The notes under the pieces are model-generated. The model saw only the letters and a program-made list of their open reading frames with translations, searched no databases and was not told the origin of the DNA. Position numbers and translations under genes: made by a program. Positions 6,767 through 15,173 of a DNA stretch of 23,084 nucleotides are shown here, in pieces. Location of the stretch: positions 1 to 23,084 of the forward strand of contig JAKLKB010000066.1 of assembly GCA_023150835.1 (NCBI GenBank), written 5' to 3'. Source of the stretch: Myxococcota bacterium (GTDB taxonomy: Bacteria > Myxococcota_C > UBA6777). Numbering within the stretch: the first letter of the stretch is position 1; each line of letters starts with the position of its first letter.

Positions 6767-8404
6767 TTAACGCCAGAGGGAAGGTGTGGGAGCGGGATTT
6801 TTGAGGGGATCGAGCCAGTGCCAAGTGGTTTGATGGATCCATCGAGGCCCAAAGGGTCCGCTGTTTCCGAGACTACGCGCAAGGGGCCATCGTTTCATCA
6901 CGCGGCCAAGCTGCGCAGCGGCAGCCCCGCGCAGGCCCGATGCAAAGGGTTCTTGGTTGCCCCAACGCCCTGCAAAACTGACCCATCGGACATGATCTTT
7001 GTACAATTGACCGAGGCAACACGGCCTGTTTGCGTTGCCGGCTTGGACATCACACATCCGCACAGCGGGGTGTTCTTTGGGAGACAAACAACGCGGAGTG
7101 AAGGCAAGTTTTTCAGAGAGCAGTTGTTTTTCTCGGATAGAGAGGGGTTGAAGCCCTGCTTCGTGGGTAAGAGTGCGGTCTGGGTAGGTGGTGGGGGGAG
7201 GGGTCCTCAAATTCGCCGAGTTCGTTTTTGAGGGGCTTTTTGAAGCAAACTCAGGGGAAGGCGCGAGGAGGGGCATTGAAGCGGGCGGAGTGCGTTGGGG
7301 AGACGGAAAGATCCCGCGCAGTCGAACGTTTCGCCAATCGAGCCAGCCTTCTTTGGGCATTTCGGCCCCTGTGCGTTCGATGGCACGAGGATCGTCGGGG
7401 GGAAGCCAAGCTCGGTAGATCGGCCCATTGCCTCGATGCCATTCGGTCAAGCGGTCGGAAAGTCCACGACTGGTGCAGATCCGTCGGACCCAAGGGCGGA
7501 TCTCGATCGGGAAGTTGTTCGCCATCTTGGTTTGTCCTGCGCGGGGATAGAGTGCGTGACCCAAAGACCCCATGTAAGCGACAGGATGCGTCCCTTGCAC
7601 AAAGGTGACTTGCTCAGGAGAAAACACTTTGGTCTTGTAATGGCCGTAATATCCGACTCGGACGACGGCTTTACGTTGTTCCTCAGGCGTGCGGGCTGCT
7701 TCAAAATTGCGGATATCGACGACGACGACCATCCCTTCGTGTTCGCCTTCGTGGATATTGCAAGCGTCGTTGTACATCAAAGGCACGAAGTATTGGATGA
7801 TATAGAAGCGATCGACTTTATCGTCGACACACAAGCGCATCAGATTACGGCGCAGGCAGCGTTGGATCTGACGTTCGTACACGCGAAAAGATATCTCGGG
7901 TGTTACGGCAAAACGGAAGGCTCCGCGCAACAGCGTGGCGTCGTCTTTTTGGCGAAAGCGCAGGTAGAGATTGCTCGGCGCGGCAAGCAGCGTGTGTTGG
8001 TTTTGTTTGGTGTTGCTTGTGGAAAAGGCCGCGTAGCGGAGATCACAAGTGTTGTCGGTGTTCCATCGAAAGACATCGCGAACGGAAAGCCATGTCCCAT
8101 CGCCCACACGGATCGCAAGGGCCGAAGTGCTTTGTTGGGAGCGGGCGTTGCGCTGGTTTTGGCTTCGCAAAGAATTGCGTTTGGCGCGAGTACATCCACG
8201 CATCTCGGCCATCAGGTCGCTTTGAGCCAGAAAATAAGGTATCGAGCCGATCCCGTACCGCTCTTTTTGATCTTGTCGGATCTCTGGGGCGTACAACATC
8301 GCCAATCGGCGGCGCAAAGCAGGATCGGATATCGGAGAAGCTTGTGCCGTATTTGCAAATAGGCAGGCAAAGGCCACCCAAAGGAGCGCTTTTTTCAACA
8401 GCAA
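6767..8404 (-). CDS. Secreted Vps62-like protein
   Basis: From a TTG at 8404 the product has 545 residues with a clean signal peptide (MLLKKALLWVAFACLFANTAQA). The core resembles the Vps62/DUF946 family: YAPEIRQDQKERYG (38-51), FYIIQYFVPLMYN (200-212), HEGEHEGMVVVVDIRNF (218-234), VRVGYYGHYKTKVF and HPVAYMGSLGHALYP (273-287). The C-terminal part (about 345-545) is Pro/Cys-rich and unrecognised. Function in bacteria is unknown. The frame is open to an ATG at 8581, itself preceded by GAGG, but the extra 59 residues are encoded largely by dispersed repeat R copy 3. Gene and cstA are convergent, 27 bp apart. Confidence 0.75.
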   Translation of the reverse strand: MLLKKALLWVAFACLFANTAQASPISDPALRRRLAMLYAPEIRQDQKERYGIGSIPYFLAQSDLMAEMRGCTRAKRNSLRSQNQRNARSQQSTSALAIRVGDGTWLSVRDVFRWNTDNTCDLRYAAFSTSNTKQNQHTLLAAPSNLYLRFRQKDDATLLRGAFRFAVTPEISFRVYERQIQRCLRRNLMRLCVDDKVDRFYIIQYFVPLMYNDACNIHEGEHEGMVVVVDIRNFEAARTPEEQRKAVVRVGYYGHYKTKVFSPEQVTFVQGTHPVAYMGSLGHALYPRAGQTKMANNFPIEIRPWVRRICTSRGLSDRLTEWHRGNGPIYRAWLPPDDPRAIERTGAEMPKEGWLDWRNVRLRGIFPSPQRTPPASMPLLAPSPEFASKSPSKTNSANLRTPPPTTYPDRTLTHEAGLQPLSIREKQLLSEKLAFTPRCLSPKEHPAVRMCDVQAGNANRPCCLGQLYKDHVRWVSFAGRWGNQEPFASGLRGAAAAQLGRVMKRWPLARSLGNSGPFGPRWIHQTTWHWLDPLKNPAPTPSLWR

Positions 8405-8422
8405 AAGAGTTCCGCAAAAGCC

Positions 8423-8553
8423 CAAAAAAGCCGTGTTCGCGAGCGCCCAAGCGACAGAGTTGTTGTTTTGAAAAATCTGCGAGCTTTTCGCCTCTCTCGG
8501 GTTCAAAGGAGCCGCGCTCCCTTGCGGGGTGTGGGGCAGCGCCCCACAAAAAC
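8423..8553 (-). repeat. Dispersed repeat family R, copy 3
   Basis: On the minus strand it reads GTTTTTGTGGGGCGCTGCCC, CACACCCCGC, GAGCGCGGCTCC, GAGGCGAAAAG, TTTTTCAAAACAACAACTCT, GTCGCTTGGGCGCTCGCGAA and CACGGCTTTTTTG. It starts 19 bp upstream of the TTG start of the Vps62-like gene and is read through in frame from the ATG at 8581. The GTGGGGCGCTGCCCCAC hairpin is perfect in this copy. Confidence 0.75.
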
Positions 8554-8686
8554 AAGCCAAATGCGCAAGTCCTGATAGCATAAGAACCTCGATGTGTGGT
8601 GGTGTTGGGGGAGGGTCATGGTGTGGGGGCGTCGAGCGGATTGCGTTGTAAGGTGCGGTGTGAGCGACGATGGCAACGCGGATCGT

Positions 8687-9745
8687 TTACCAGCTTTCGA
8701 TGCGCTCTGCGACGACTTGGTTTCGCCCCGAGCGTTTGGCGTGATAAAGCCGTTCATCGGCTTCTTGCAAGAGTTCTTCGGGAGAATGAAAGGCTTGGGT
8801 GTAGAGGGTGACAGCTCCGATACTCAGGGTGATTTGGAGCACAGCCGTTTCGATCGGGATGCGGAGTTCTTCTACTTTCATGCGGATGCGTTCGGCAAGG
8901 ATGGCTGCTTGGGTGGGTAAGATCCCTCGTGCAACGACCGCAAATTCTTCGCCGCCATAGCGTGCGACGATATCTTCTTTGCGCAAGGCCATCTGGATGG
9001 TTTGCGCGACCATCCGGAGGGCTTGATCGCCTGCGGGGTGTCCGTGTGTGTCGTTGAGATGCTTGAAGTGATCGATATCCATCAACAGCAAAGACAGCGG
9101 AGTTTTGTGGCGCTGAGCAAAGCTAAATTCGGTTTGCAGGCGTTCGTCGAAGAACTTGCGGTTGTAGACTTGGGTCAAGCCGTCGAGTACGGCGCTTTCG
9201 TAAAGTCGCCGTTGGAAGAGTTCTTCGAGTTCGTCGTGGAGAGAAAACTTGAGGATCGTGCTGCGGCCGAGTTGGATGCGATCGTTGTCTTGGAGCAGGT
9301 AGCTTTTGACGCGGCGACCATTGACGAAGGTTCCGTTGGTGCTTCCGAGGTCTTCGAGCAAAAAAGTGTCTGTGTCGCGCTGTTCGATCCGCGCATGGAT
9401 CCGCGAGATATCGTTGTCGCGCAAAGATATCTCGCATTCGCTACTGCGGCCAAGATGAACACAACGCTGTTCCACACGAAACATCTGGCCCGTCAGATGG
9501 CCCGATATCACCAACAAACAGATGCGATCTTTTTTTTCTTCGAGTTGTTGGCGCAAGTCTTCGACACGAGCGATCACGGTGGCTTCTTCGGCGGGGCTAT
9601 CGTCTTGGTCGGCCAGATGTTGAGCGAGATGCGGGGGGACATGCAACTCGGGTAGAGGCATGGTCATCTTGCCGACGCGGCGTCGTTCTTCCGTCGACGA
9701 GGCGATTTGAGCGCGGTGTTTTTTGGGTTCGCTGGAGTATGTCAT
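8687..9745 (-). CDS. FHA-GGDEF diguanylate cyclase
   Basis: The 352-residue protein has an N-terminal FHA domain (about 75-168) with HLGRSSECEISL and the phosphothreonine-binding GSTNGTFVNGR at 134-144. A GGDEF domain (about 185-350) follows, with LLLMDIDHFKHLND at 219-232 and active-site GGEEF at 264-268. The inhibitory RxxD site is intact as RKED at 255-258, exactly five residues before GGEEF. It should make cyclic di-GMP from two GTP in the cytoplasm, with binding of a phosphothreonine partner through FHA and product feedback through the I-site. No transmembrane segment is visible. The FHA domain suggests control by a Ser/Thr kinase, not seen in this window. ATG 9745 has an AGAAGAAG site; M27 is an alternative start. 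Confidence 0.93.
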   Translation of the reverse strand: MTYSSEPKKHRAQIASSTEERRRVGKMTMPLPELHVPPHLAQHLADQDDSPAEEATVIARVEDLRQQLEEKKDRICLLVISGHLTGQMFRVEQRCVHLGRSSECEISLRDNDISRIHARIEQRDTDTFLLEDLGSTNGTFVNGRRVKSYLLQDNDRIQLGRSTILKFSLHDELEELFQRRLYESAVLDGLTQVYNRKFFDERLQTEFSFAQRHKTPLSLLLMDIDHFKHLNDTHGHPAGDQALRMVAQTIQMALRKEDIVARYGGEEFAVVARGILPTQAAILAERIRMKVEELRIPIETAVLQITLSIGAVTLYTQAFHSPEELLQEADERLYHAKRSGRNQVVAERIESW

Positions 9746-10051
9746 AACTTCTTCTTACACAACCGTATGGAAGGAGACGAATCCTTGGTGGAGATGACAC
9801 GCATCAGACTTGCAAGGTGTAGCGTTTCGTGCTAATGCGCCGCCGTGGCGCACGCCCAAGGGGTTATCCTATGCTTGTGTGCGCTTAAAAGCGAGACCCG
9901 CGCCTATCCCCAACCGCCCACAGCCCCACAGGGCCTTGTTTGTGGAGATCCACGCTCGCATAGAACGAAGCCTCTCGGCATGATAAAGTCTTTGCGCCAG
10001 ACACGCAATGCTTTCTCTCACGCCTCTTTACCTCTACAGGATAAAAACACC
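9746..10051. other. Divergent intergenic region
   Basis: This 306-bp gap separates the divergent GGDEF and threonine dehydrogenase genes and should hold both promoters. A hairpin with 6-bp stem TGCGCC/GGCGCA lies at 9836-9852. No consensus sigma70 pair could be assigned with confidence. The plus-strand frame of the dehydrogenase extends into the gap but without family similarity. Confidence 0.5.
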
Positions 10052-11005
10052 ATGCCAAAGATCCTTGTCACCGGTGCGCTCGGCCAGATCGGTTCTGAAC
10101 TGACCCGCGTTTTGCGCGAAACGTATGGCGATGCTCAAGTGATCGCTTCGGATATCCGCTTGCCTGATCTTGCGGCACATCCGCACAATGGCCCGTTTGA
10201 AACGCTTGATGTCATGGACGAACAACAAGTCCACCAGATCATCGAAAAACACCAACCCCAACAGATCTATCACCTCGCGGCGTTGTTGTCTGCGGTGGCT
10301 GAACGCGATCCGCTGCGCGCTTGGAACCTCAATATCAACGGCTCGCTGCACATCTTTGAAGCGGCGCGCAAACACCAAGTCGAGCGATTGTTTGTACCGA
10401 GTTCGATCGCAGCCTTTGGCCCGACCACGCCGCTAGATCACACGCCCCAAGACACCATCCAACGGCCCAATACGATGTACGGTATCACCAAAGTGACCAC
10501 CGAGTTGCTCGGAGAATACTACTACAAACGCTTTGGCTTGGACTGTCGTGGTTTGCGCTTGCCCGGGGTGATCAGCTACACCACTCCGCCCGGGGGAGGG
10601 ACGACTGATTACGCGGTGGAGATCTTCCACTATGCGGTGCGCAACCAACCTTATACTTGTTATCTTCGCCCCGATACATCGCTGGATATGATGTACATGG
10701 CAGATACTCTTCGCGCTTGTTTGGGGGTGATGGCAGCGGAGAGTCAACGCCTGATCCATCGCAACGCCTTCAACGTGACGGCCATGCAGTTTACTCCCGC
10801 GCAGCTCGTGGCTGCCATCCAAAAGCACATCCCCTCGTTTGTTTGCCATTATGAGATCGATCCGCTGCGGCAATCGATTGCCGATTCATGGCCCAACGGG
10901 ATGGATGACTCTGCGGCCCGCCAAGAATGGGGATGGCAACACGAGTATGATCTTTCCCGCACAGTCGAGATCATGATCAATGCTTTGCGAAAAGCACAAC
11001 ACTAG
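10052..11005 (+). CDS. L-threonine 3-dehydrogenase, SDR/epimerase type
   Basis: The 317-residue product is an extended short-chain dehydrogenase. The NAD-binding motif GALGQIG is at 8-14, the conserved LAALLSAVAE follows at about 75-84, PSSIAAFGPTTP at about 116-127 and the catalytic YGITK (Y143, K147). The segment LRLPGVISYTTPPGGGTTDY followed by AVEIFH is characteristic of the epimerase-like threonine dehydrogenases of mouse and some bacteria rather than of the zinc Tdh. The reaction oxidises L-threonine to 2-amino-3-ketobutyrate with NAD+, usually then split to glycine and acetyl-CoA by Kbl; no kbl is in the window. The start MPKILVTG is where the family begins; the ribosome-binding site (ACAGGA) is weak. 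An upstream in-frame ATG at 9980 is less likely. Confidence 0.92.
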   Translation: MPKILVTGALGQIGSELTRVLRETYGDAQVIASDIRLPDLAAHPHNGPFETLDVMDEQQVHQIIEKHQPQQIYHLAALLSAVAERDPLRAWNLNINGSLHIFEAARKHQVERLFVPSSIAAFGPTTPLDHTPQDTIQRPNTMYGITKVTTELLGEYYYKRFGLDCRGLRLPGVISYTTPPGGGTTDYAVEIFHYAVRNQPYTCYLRPDTSLDMMYMADTLRACLGVMAAESQRLIHRNAFNVTAMQFTPAQLVAAIQKHIPSFVCHYEIDPLRQSIADSWPNGMDDSAARQEWGWQHEYDLSRTVEIMINALRKAQH

Positions 11006-11023
11006 GCTGTGATCGCGTAGGGC

Positions 11024-11142
11024 TTATACGAGATCCGAGAGAAGTATGCACAAACGAGAACACGCGGATGCCCGATTCTTGGGCAGCCACAGGGGGCTGC
11101 CCCTACCTCTTTACGATCACGCAACGGGCGGATTTCGTATGA
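11024..11142 (+). repeat. Hairpin repeat family P, copy 2
   Basis: This 119-bp element has imperfect inverted ends, TTATACGAGATCCG (11024-11037) and CGGATTTCGTATGA (11129-11142), 12 of 14 pairing. It contains the hairpin GGGCAGCC/GGCTGCCC (11081-11088 with 11095-11102). It matches copy 1 (30-95) in inverse orientation and resembles copy 3 (18459-18512). It lies 18 bp after the threonine dehydrogenase stop. Size and inverted ends suggest a MITE-like element. Confidence 0.75.
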
Positions 11143-11156
11143 CGCATTTGGACGGA

Positions 11157-11287
11157 TGTGGTGGGGTTTCACCCCGCGCCCCGCTTCCTTAGCGCGGCTC
11201 TATGGACCCCGTATTGGCGAAGCGATCGCAGGTTTTTCAAGACAACGACTCTCTCGCTTGGGCGTTCGCGAGCATGGCTTTTTTGCC
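11157..11287 (+). repeat. Dispersed repeat family R, copy 4
   Basis: It shares with copy 1 the exact 28-bp core from AGCGCGGCTCTATGGACCCC through GTAT, then TTGGCGAAGCGATCGCAG, GTTTTTCAAGACAACGACT, CTCTCGCTTGGGCGTTCGCG and AGCATGGCTTTTTTG. It follows family P copy 2 by only 14 bp and fills the convergent gap before the aldolase stop. Confidence 0.75.
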
Positions 11288-11363
11288 AATCGCATAACCC
11301 CTACCACGATCGAGAGAAAGAACGAAGCAAAAGAGAGCGGTTGTTGGGGGGATACGGGGCGGG

Positions 11364-12431
11364 CTAGGCGATCGTGATCTGATCGCAGAGATAGACGTCT
11401 TGGACGGCGTTCAATAGCGTAACGCCGTCTTTGACGGGGCGTTGAAAGGCTTTGCGTCCAAGGATCAAGCCCATGCCACCGCCGCGTTTGTTGATCACGG
11501 CGGTTTTGACGGCTTCTTCCAGATCGCTTTCGCCCGAAGATGCGCCGCCTGAGTTGATCAAGCCACAACGCCCCATGTAGCAGTTTGCGACTTGCCAGCG
11601 CACATAATCCACAGGGTTTTCTGCGACCAGTTCGCCGTAGACTTTTTTGTGGGTCTTGCCGTAGTTGGAAAGAGCCTTGTATCCGCCGTTATGGGTCGGG
11701 AGTTTTTGCTTGATGATATCGGCGTGAAGGGTGACGCCGAGGTGGTTGGCTTGGGAGGTGAGATCGGTCGCGGTGTGGTGATCGACGCCTTCGACTTTGA
11801 AGCTGTTGTTGCGCAGATAGCACCACAGGATCGTCGCCATGCCGCGCTGATGGGCGTGTTGAAAGGCTTTGCCCACTTCTTCGATCTCACGCGCACAATC
11901 GGGCGAACCGAAGTAGATCGTTGCACCGACAGCGGCTGCGCCCATATCCCATGCTTGGTCGATGTACGCAAACATCCGTTGTTCGTGCTTGTTGGGATAG
12001 CTGAGCAGTTCGTTGTGGTTGATCTTGACGACAAAAGGGATGCGGTGAGCGTATTTGCGCGCCATGATCCCGAGTACACCGCCCGTTGAGGCGACCGCGT
12101 TGCAACCGCCTTCGACGGCCAGTTCGATGATCTTTTCGGGATCAAAGTACATCGGCGCAGGCGCAAATGAAGCAGCACCCGAGTGCTCGATCCCTTGATC
12201 GACGGGCAAGATCGACATATAGCCCGTTCCTGCAAGCCGACCCGTTCCAAAGATCCGCTGAAGATTGTTGAGCACTTGCATCGGTCGATCGGAGTGCGTA
12301 AAGACGCGATGAACAAAGTCTTCTCCGGGAAGGGTCAACATCTCTTTGGGGATGCCTTTGCAGACATGACCCAACAACGAATCGGCATCGCCGCCCAAAT
12401 GCTTCTGGATATCGTCAAAACTCAAACCCAT
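11364..12431 (-). CDS. fbaB: Class I fructose-bisphosphate aldolase (DhnA/FbaB type)
   Basis: The 355-residue product matches the FbaB/DhnA-type class I aldolases, Schiff-base enzymes that interconvert fructose-1,6-bisphosphate with glyceraldehyde-3-phosphate and dihydroxyacetone phosphate. Conserved stretches are [96 protein letters not shown] and [17 protein letters not shown]. Length matches E. coli FbaB (350). The start MGLSFDDIQ is preceded by AGAGGAG at an ideal distance; an upstream ATG at 12479 has no comparable site. In E. coli FbaB is linked to gluconeogenic growth, so a similar role is plausible. It converges on the threonine dehydrogenase. Confidence 0.95.
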   Translation of the reverse strand: MGLSFDDIQKHLGGDADSLLGHVCKGIPKEMLTLPGEDFVHRVFTHSDRPMQVLNNLQRIFGTGRLAGTGYMSILPVDQGIEHSGAASFAPAPMYFDPEKIIELAVEGGCNAVASTGGVLGIMARKYAHRIPFVVKINHNELLSYPNKHEQRMFAYIDQAWDMGAAAVGATIYFGSPDCAREIEEVGKAFQHAHQRGMATILWCYLRNNSFKVEGVDHHTATDLTSQANHLGVTLHADIIKQKLPTHNGGYKALSNYGKTHKKVYGELVAENPVDYVRWQVANCYMGRCGLINSGGASSGESDLEEAVKTAVINKRGGGMGLILGRKAFQRPVKDGVTLLNAVQDVYLCDQITIA

Positions 12432-12459
12432 GTTTCCGCTCCTCTTTGCTTGCCTTTGC

Positions 12460-12475
12460 GCATACGATGGTATGC
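12460..12475. promoter_or_regulatory. Dyad-symmetric site upstream of fbaB
   Basis: GCATAC and GTATGC form a perfect inverted repeat around GATG, about 29 bp upstream of the aldolase ATG. It could be an operator or a leader hairpin. No regulator is identified. Confidence 0.35.
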
Positions 12476-12569
12476 ACACATCCTACGCCTCGGTGGTTCG
12501 ACGCAGACCATGCCTTTTCTTCCGCGAACCCGCGATTTTTTTGACTTTTGAAAGCGCCTACTCTCTATA

Positions 12570-12655
12570 TGTTTCAATGCTCGTCCGTACGGACGCTACG
12601 TTCTGGACATGGCATACCGAACACGCAAGGGCCGACCTGTTCCAATGCTCGTCCG
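12570..12655 (+). repeat. Short direct repeats and palindrome in the fbaB/12755 gap
   Basis: TGTTTCAATGCTCGTCCG at 12570-12587 recurs at 12638-12655 with one mismatch. The first copy overlaps a perfect 14-bp palindrome CGTCCGTACGGACG at 12582-12595. These lie in the 323-bp divergent gap 12432-12754, which otherwise shows no gene; it should contain promoters for both flanking genes. Confidence 0.6.
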
Positions 12656-12754
12656 CCCCCTCTATCTGGATTCCAACAAAAGGTCAAGGACTTTCCTGTG
12701 GCGCGTCGGCGCATCGCCGATCTCTGCCCCCAATGATACAAGGAAGCGCAGCGG

Positions 12755-14743
12755 ATGGACACAACAAGACGATTTCTTTTCATCGGCCTCTTTTTTCTCG
12801 GTGGGTGGGCCTCGCACGCGCAAGCCAATCTCACGGTTTGCGGTGTCGATCTGCGAGGAAACCCCCGTTGTCATCGCGAACTCAAACGGCTCGTCGCAGG
12901 TTGCAAAGAGCAGCCTGTGATCTGTGGTCGGTCGTACCAATACGGCCCGCTCCCCAACCTCGAAGAAGTGACGCAACGCTGCAATCTTTGGCATCGCAGC
13001 CATCGCCGAAAATGGGTGACGGGTATGTGTGGAATCCCCTTGTATTCGGCTCCACGCACCTTTTGCGGTCGTAAGGGAATGGAAGTTGCGATTAGCTGCA
13101 TCCGCAACGTTCGCGCCAAACAGCCCGAGATCCCGATGACTCGACACGATGCGCCCACTCCTACTCCTACTCTTACACCCACCCCTGCTCGCGCACCTTC
13201 ACAAATCACGCCTTCCCCGTCCTCCCATCCCAACGCACCCACCGTCGCTCCCCGTGATTCAGCTTCGGATGCTGCGCCTTCGACACACCAAGACACCCAC
13301 AACGCCCAAGAAGCCACCCCCCAAAATCCTCCGTCTTCCGCCTCCACCACACAACGCGATCCGCGCACAGGTTCCTTGGCGCAGATCTCTGCACCCTCCG
13401 CCCCTGCTTCCCAAGGGACGGGCGTTTGGCTGTGGGCCGTGTTGCTACAATTGTTGACGCTTTGCCTTGTGATCTTTTTGCTGCAACAGCGTCCTACGCC
13501 CGAAAGCGCCAAACAAGCCCGCCGATCTCTCCAAGACGACGAGGATGCTTGGGTAGACGGCAGCCACCAAGACGCCAAAGACGACCACAGCGTCGCGATA
13601 TCCGATCTTCTCCACGAAGTGCAGCGCCGTCTTGACCACTCCACCGAACAGATCGAACAGATCGTCTCTCAACAAGCCGCTGCCCCCGCACAAGTGCCGT
13701 TTGCTGCGCTCCAACGCGAAGCGGACGAGATGTTGCGTTATTACAGCGGCATTGCCCGCGTTGTCCTGCAAGATACCGCAAAAGCCCGTCCCGCCGTCTT
13801 CCAACAACGCTTGATCGAGGCCCGTGAACGCCTTCAATGGATCTTCCAAGGCCACCGCGAACACAATGTCCGTGCGCTCTCGCTCCACAACTTCCAAGAA
13901 GAAACCCTCGCCTTGATCGATGCTTTGCTCGAACGCATGGGCTATCTTGACCTGCCTTTGTTGATCCAACAACACCTCACCCAAGGCCAATTCAGCTTCC
14001 GTGAATATCTCCACCGTATCGAAGTCGATCAGGCCGAGTACATCCGACGCGCCCAATCTCCCCAAAGCTTCAAAGAAGTCCGCGAATCTTTCATGGCGCG
14101 CATCGAAAGCCTCTACCGCAACAACCTGCTCAGCCTCCAAAAACAGCCGATTCCACAACACACCATGCCCGAAGACGAACAAGCCGAACTCTACCAACAA
14201 CGCTACGTCCGCGCTTTTCTCTTGAAAGAGCTTCCCCGCCAGCTTCGCAGCCTTGCTCGTCAATCGAGTCCGGGTCGGATCGGTGCGCTCGTCGATATGC
14301 TTGTGCAATTCATCGAAGATCAAGTCCTTCAATCGGGCTTATCGATCACTTTCCCCGAAGATGCAGCACTCGAAGAAAGCATGATGGGCCGTATCGTTCG
14401 CCTCGAAAAAGCGCGCATCACCGAGGAAAGCAGCAGCGCCTCTGCCGATCTTTCTGCTGCGATGCAGCGGATGGATCAGGCTTTTGGTGCGCTTTCTCTC
14501 CAAGCGCCACCTTCTGATAGCGCATCCCACACCCTCGAACCCGGCGCGCTGCCTGAAGCACTCTCCCATCCTGTGATCGCCAACCCCGACAGCGATCCGC
14601 CCGAACTGGCGTGGGAAGCACCGCGTGGAACCTTCGGTAGCAGCGAGCTTGACGCGCTCCAAGCCAACGTCGGACATACACTCGGAACCCGCCCCAACGG
14701 CACCCATCCCACCACCAACAGCTACAACACGCTTTCAAAGTGA
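12755..14743 (+). CDS. Unrecognised bitopic membrane protein with Cys-rich ectodomain
   Basis: The family of this 662-residue protein is not recognised. Residues 1-24 are a signal peptide (ending SHAQA). Residues 29-115 contain eight cysteines, probably four disulfides, in a small periplasmic or surface domain. A Thr/Pro/Ser/Ala-rich linker spans about 128-222. One transmembrane segment (223-243, WLWAVLLQLLTLCLVIFLL) follows. The remaining 420 residues are charged, Gln/Glu/Arg-rich and strongly helical, likely partly coiled coil, and should be cytoplasmic. The layout suggests a link between an envelope sensor and a cytoplasmic scaffold, which is inference. The start has AAGGAAG upstream of ATG. 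The stop is 11 bp before direct repeat copy A. Confidence 0.75.
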   Translation: MDTTRRFLFIGLFFLGGWASHAQANLTVCGVDLRGNPRCHRELKRLVAGCKEQPVICGRSYQYGPLPNLEEVTQRCNLWHRSHRRKWVTGMCGIPLYSAPRTFCGRKGMEVAISCIRNVRAKQPEIPMTRHDAPTPTPTLTPTPARAPSQITPSPSSHPNAPTVAPRDSASDAAPSTHQDTHNAQEATPQNPPSSASTTQRDPRTGSLAQISAPSAPASQGTGVWLWAVLLQLLTLCLVIFLLQQRPTPESAKQARRSLQDDEDAWVDGSHQDAKDDHSVAISDLLHEVQRRLDHSTEQIEQIVSQQAAAPAQVPFAALQREADEMLRYYSGIARVVLQDTAKARPAVFQQRLIEARERLQWIFQGHREHNVRALSLHNFQEETLALIDALLERMGYLDLPLLIQQHLTQGQFSFREYLHRIEVDQAEYIRRAQSPQSFKEVRESFMARIESLYRNNLLSLQKQPIPQHTMPEDEQAELYQQRYVRAFLLKELPRQLRSLARQSSPGRIGALVDMLVQFIEDQVLQSGLSITFPEDAALEESMMGRIVRLEKARITEESSSASADLSAAMQRMDQAFGALSLQAPPSDSASHTLEPGALPEALSHPVIANPDSDPPELAWEAPRGTFGSSELDALQANVGHTLGTRPNGTHPTTNSYNTLSK

Positions 14744-14754
14744 ACCTCGCAAGA

Positions 14755-14865
14755 GGCTTTGGGTGTAGGCGCTTGCGTTGTGTGGGTGGGGTATGCTTCA
14801 CTTGTCCGTGGTTGCGGCACAAAAAACGAACGAGGGAGGCGCAGATGACATACCGTTGGTTGTGG
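14755..14865 (+). repeat. 111-bp direct repeat, copy A
   Basis: It matches 15769-15879 with only three mismatches (14824, 14850, 14851), at an offset of 1014 bp. It includes a leader, the ribosome-binding site GAGGGAGG and seven codons equivalent to the start of the alpha/beta-hydrolase gene. After TTGTGG, similarity stops abruptly. TATGCT at 14793 may be a -10 box but no good -35 partner is visible. Confidence 0.9.
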
Positions 14866-14901
14866 GTGCCGTTGAGAGGCACAAGGGAGGGGGGATGGTG
14901 A
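14845..14901 (+). pseudogene. Truncated duplicate of the hydrolase N-terminus
   Basis: ATG at 14845 opens 18 codons (MTYRWLWVPLRGTREGGW) ending in TGA. The first seven residues match the hydrolase start MTNRWLW with one change. The TGA (14899-14901) overlaps the start region ATGGTGA of the next gene, whose ATG is at 14895. It may persist as a translated leader that couples translation of the pair downstream. Confidence 0.6.
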
Positions 14902-15173
14902 AGAAAGACATCGCTCGATTTTTAAAAAACCATGTTTTGGGTGAGCGCGAAGCTGTTCTCGCGGATATCGAACGTTATCGGGGAAGGAGTTTGGAAGAAC
15001 TTGGACGGGAGTTGACTGTGGTGTGTCGCGTTGCTGCGGAAGTTTTGGAGGCATCGCCTGAAAAAGAGCGGATATTGGATTTTCGGGAGCCGGCTGATCA
15101 GAGCTACTTTCGTTTTCTCCGATCGATGAAAAGAAAGCAAAGGCATGAGGGGGGAGAGGATCTTGTCGCATGA
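14895..15173 (+). CDS. Small protein preceding a nucleotidyltransferase (putative antitoxin)
   Basis: The family of this 92-residue protein is not recognised. It begins MVKKDIARFLKNHVLGEREA and is mostly charged and predicted helical, with a basic RSMKRKQRH patch near the end. No helix-turn-helix is evident. AGGGAGGGG precedes the ATG. It overlaps the downstream nucleotidyltransferase gene by 29 bp, the layout of many toxin-antitoxin pairs, so an antitoxin role is inferred from context only. The pair lies between two 111-bp direct repeats. GC content looks similar to neighbours by eye. Confidence 0.7.
   Translation: MVKKDIARFLKNHVLGEREAVLADIERYRGRSLEELGRELTVVCRVAAEVLEASPEKERILDFREPADQSYFRFLRSMKRKQRHEGGEDLVA

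Noticed and set aside
7295-8362. Long plus-strand open frame (355 codons) opposite the Vps62-like gene
   Set aside because: It is fully antisense to a gene with a signal peptide and family motifs, lacks a good ribosome-binding site, and the translation resembles no family.
8594-8680. G-rich stretch as a quadruplex or gene
   Set aside because: G-runs are irregular and the 105-bp gap between genes shows no clear quadruplex pattern or coding signal.
13445-14332. 295-codon minus-strand frame opposite the membrane protein
   Set aside because: The sense strand has signal peptide, linker and membrane segment with a ribosome-binding site; the antisense frame has no support.
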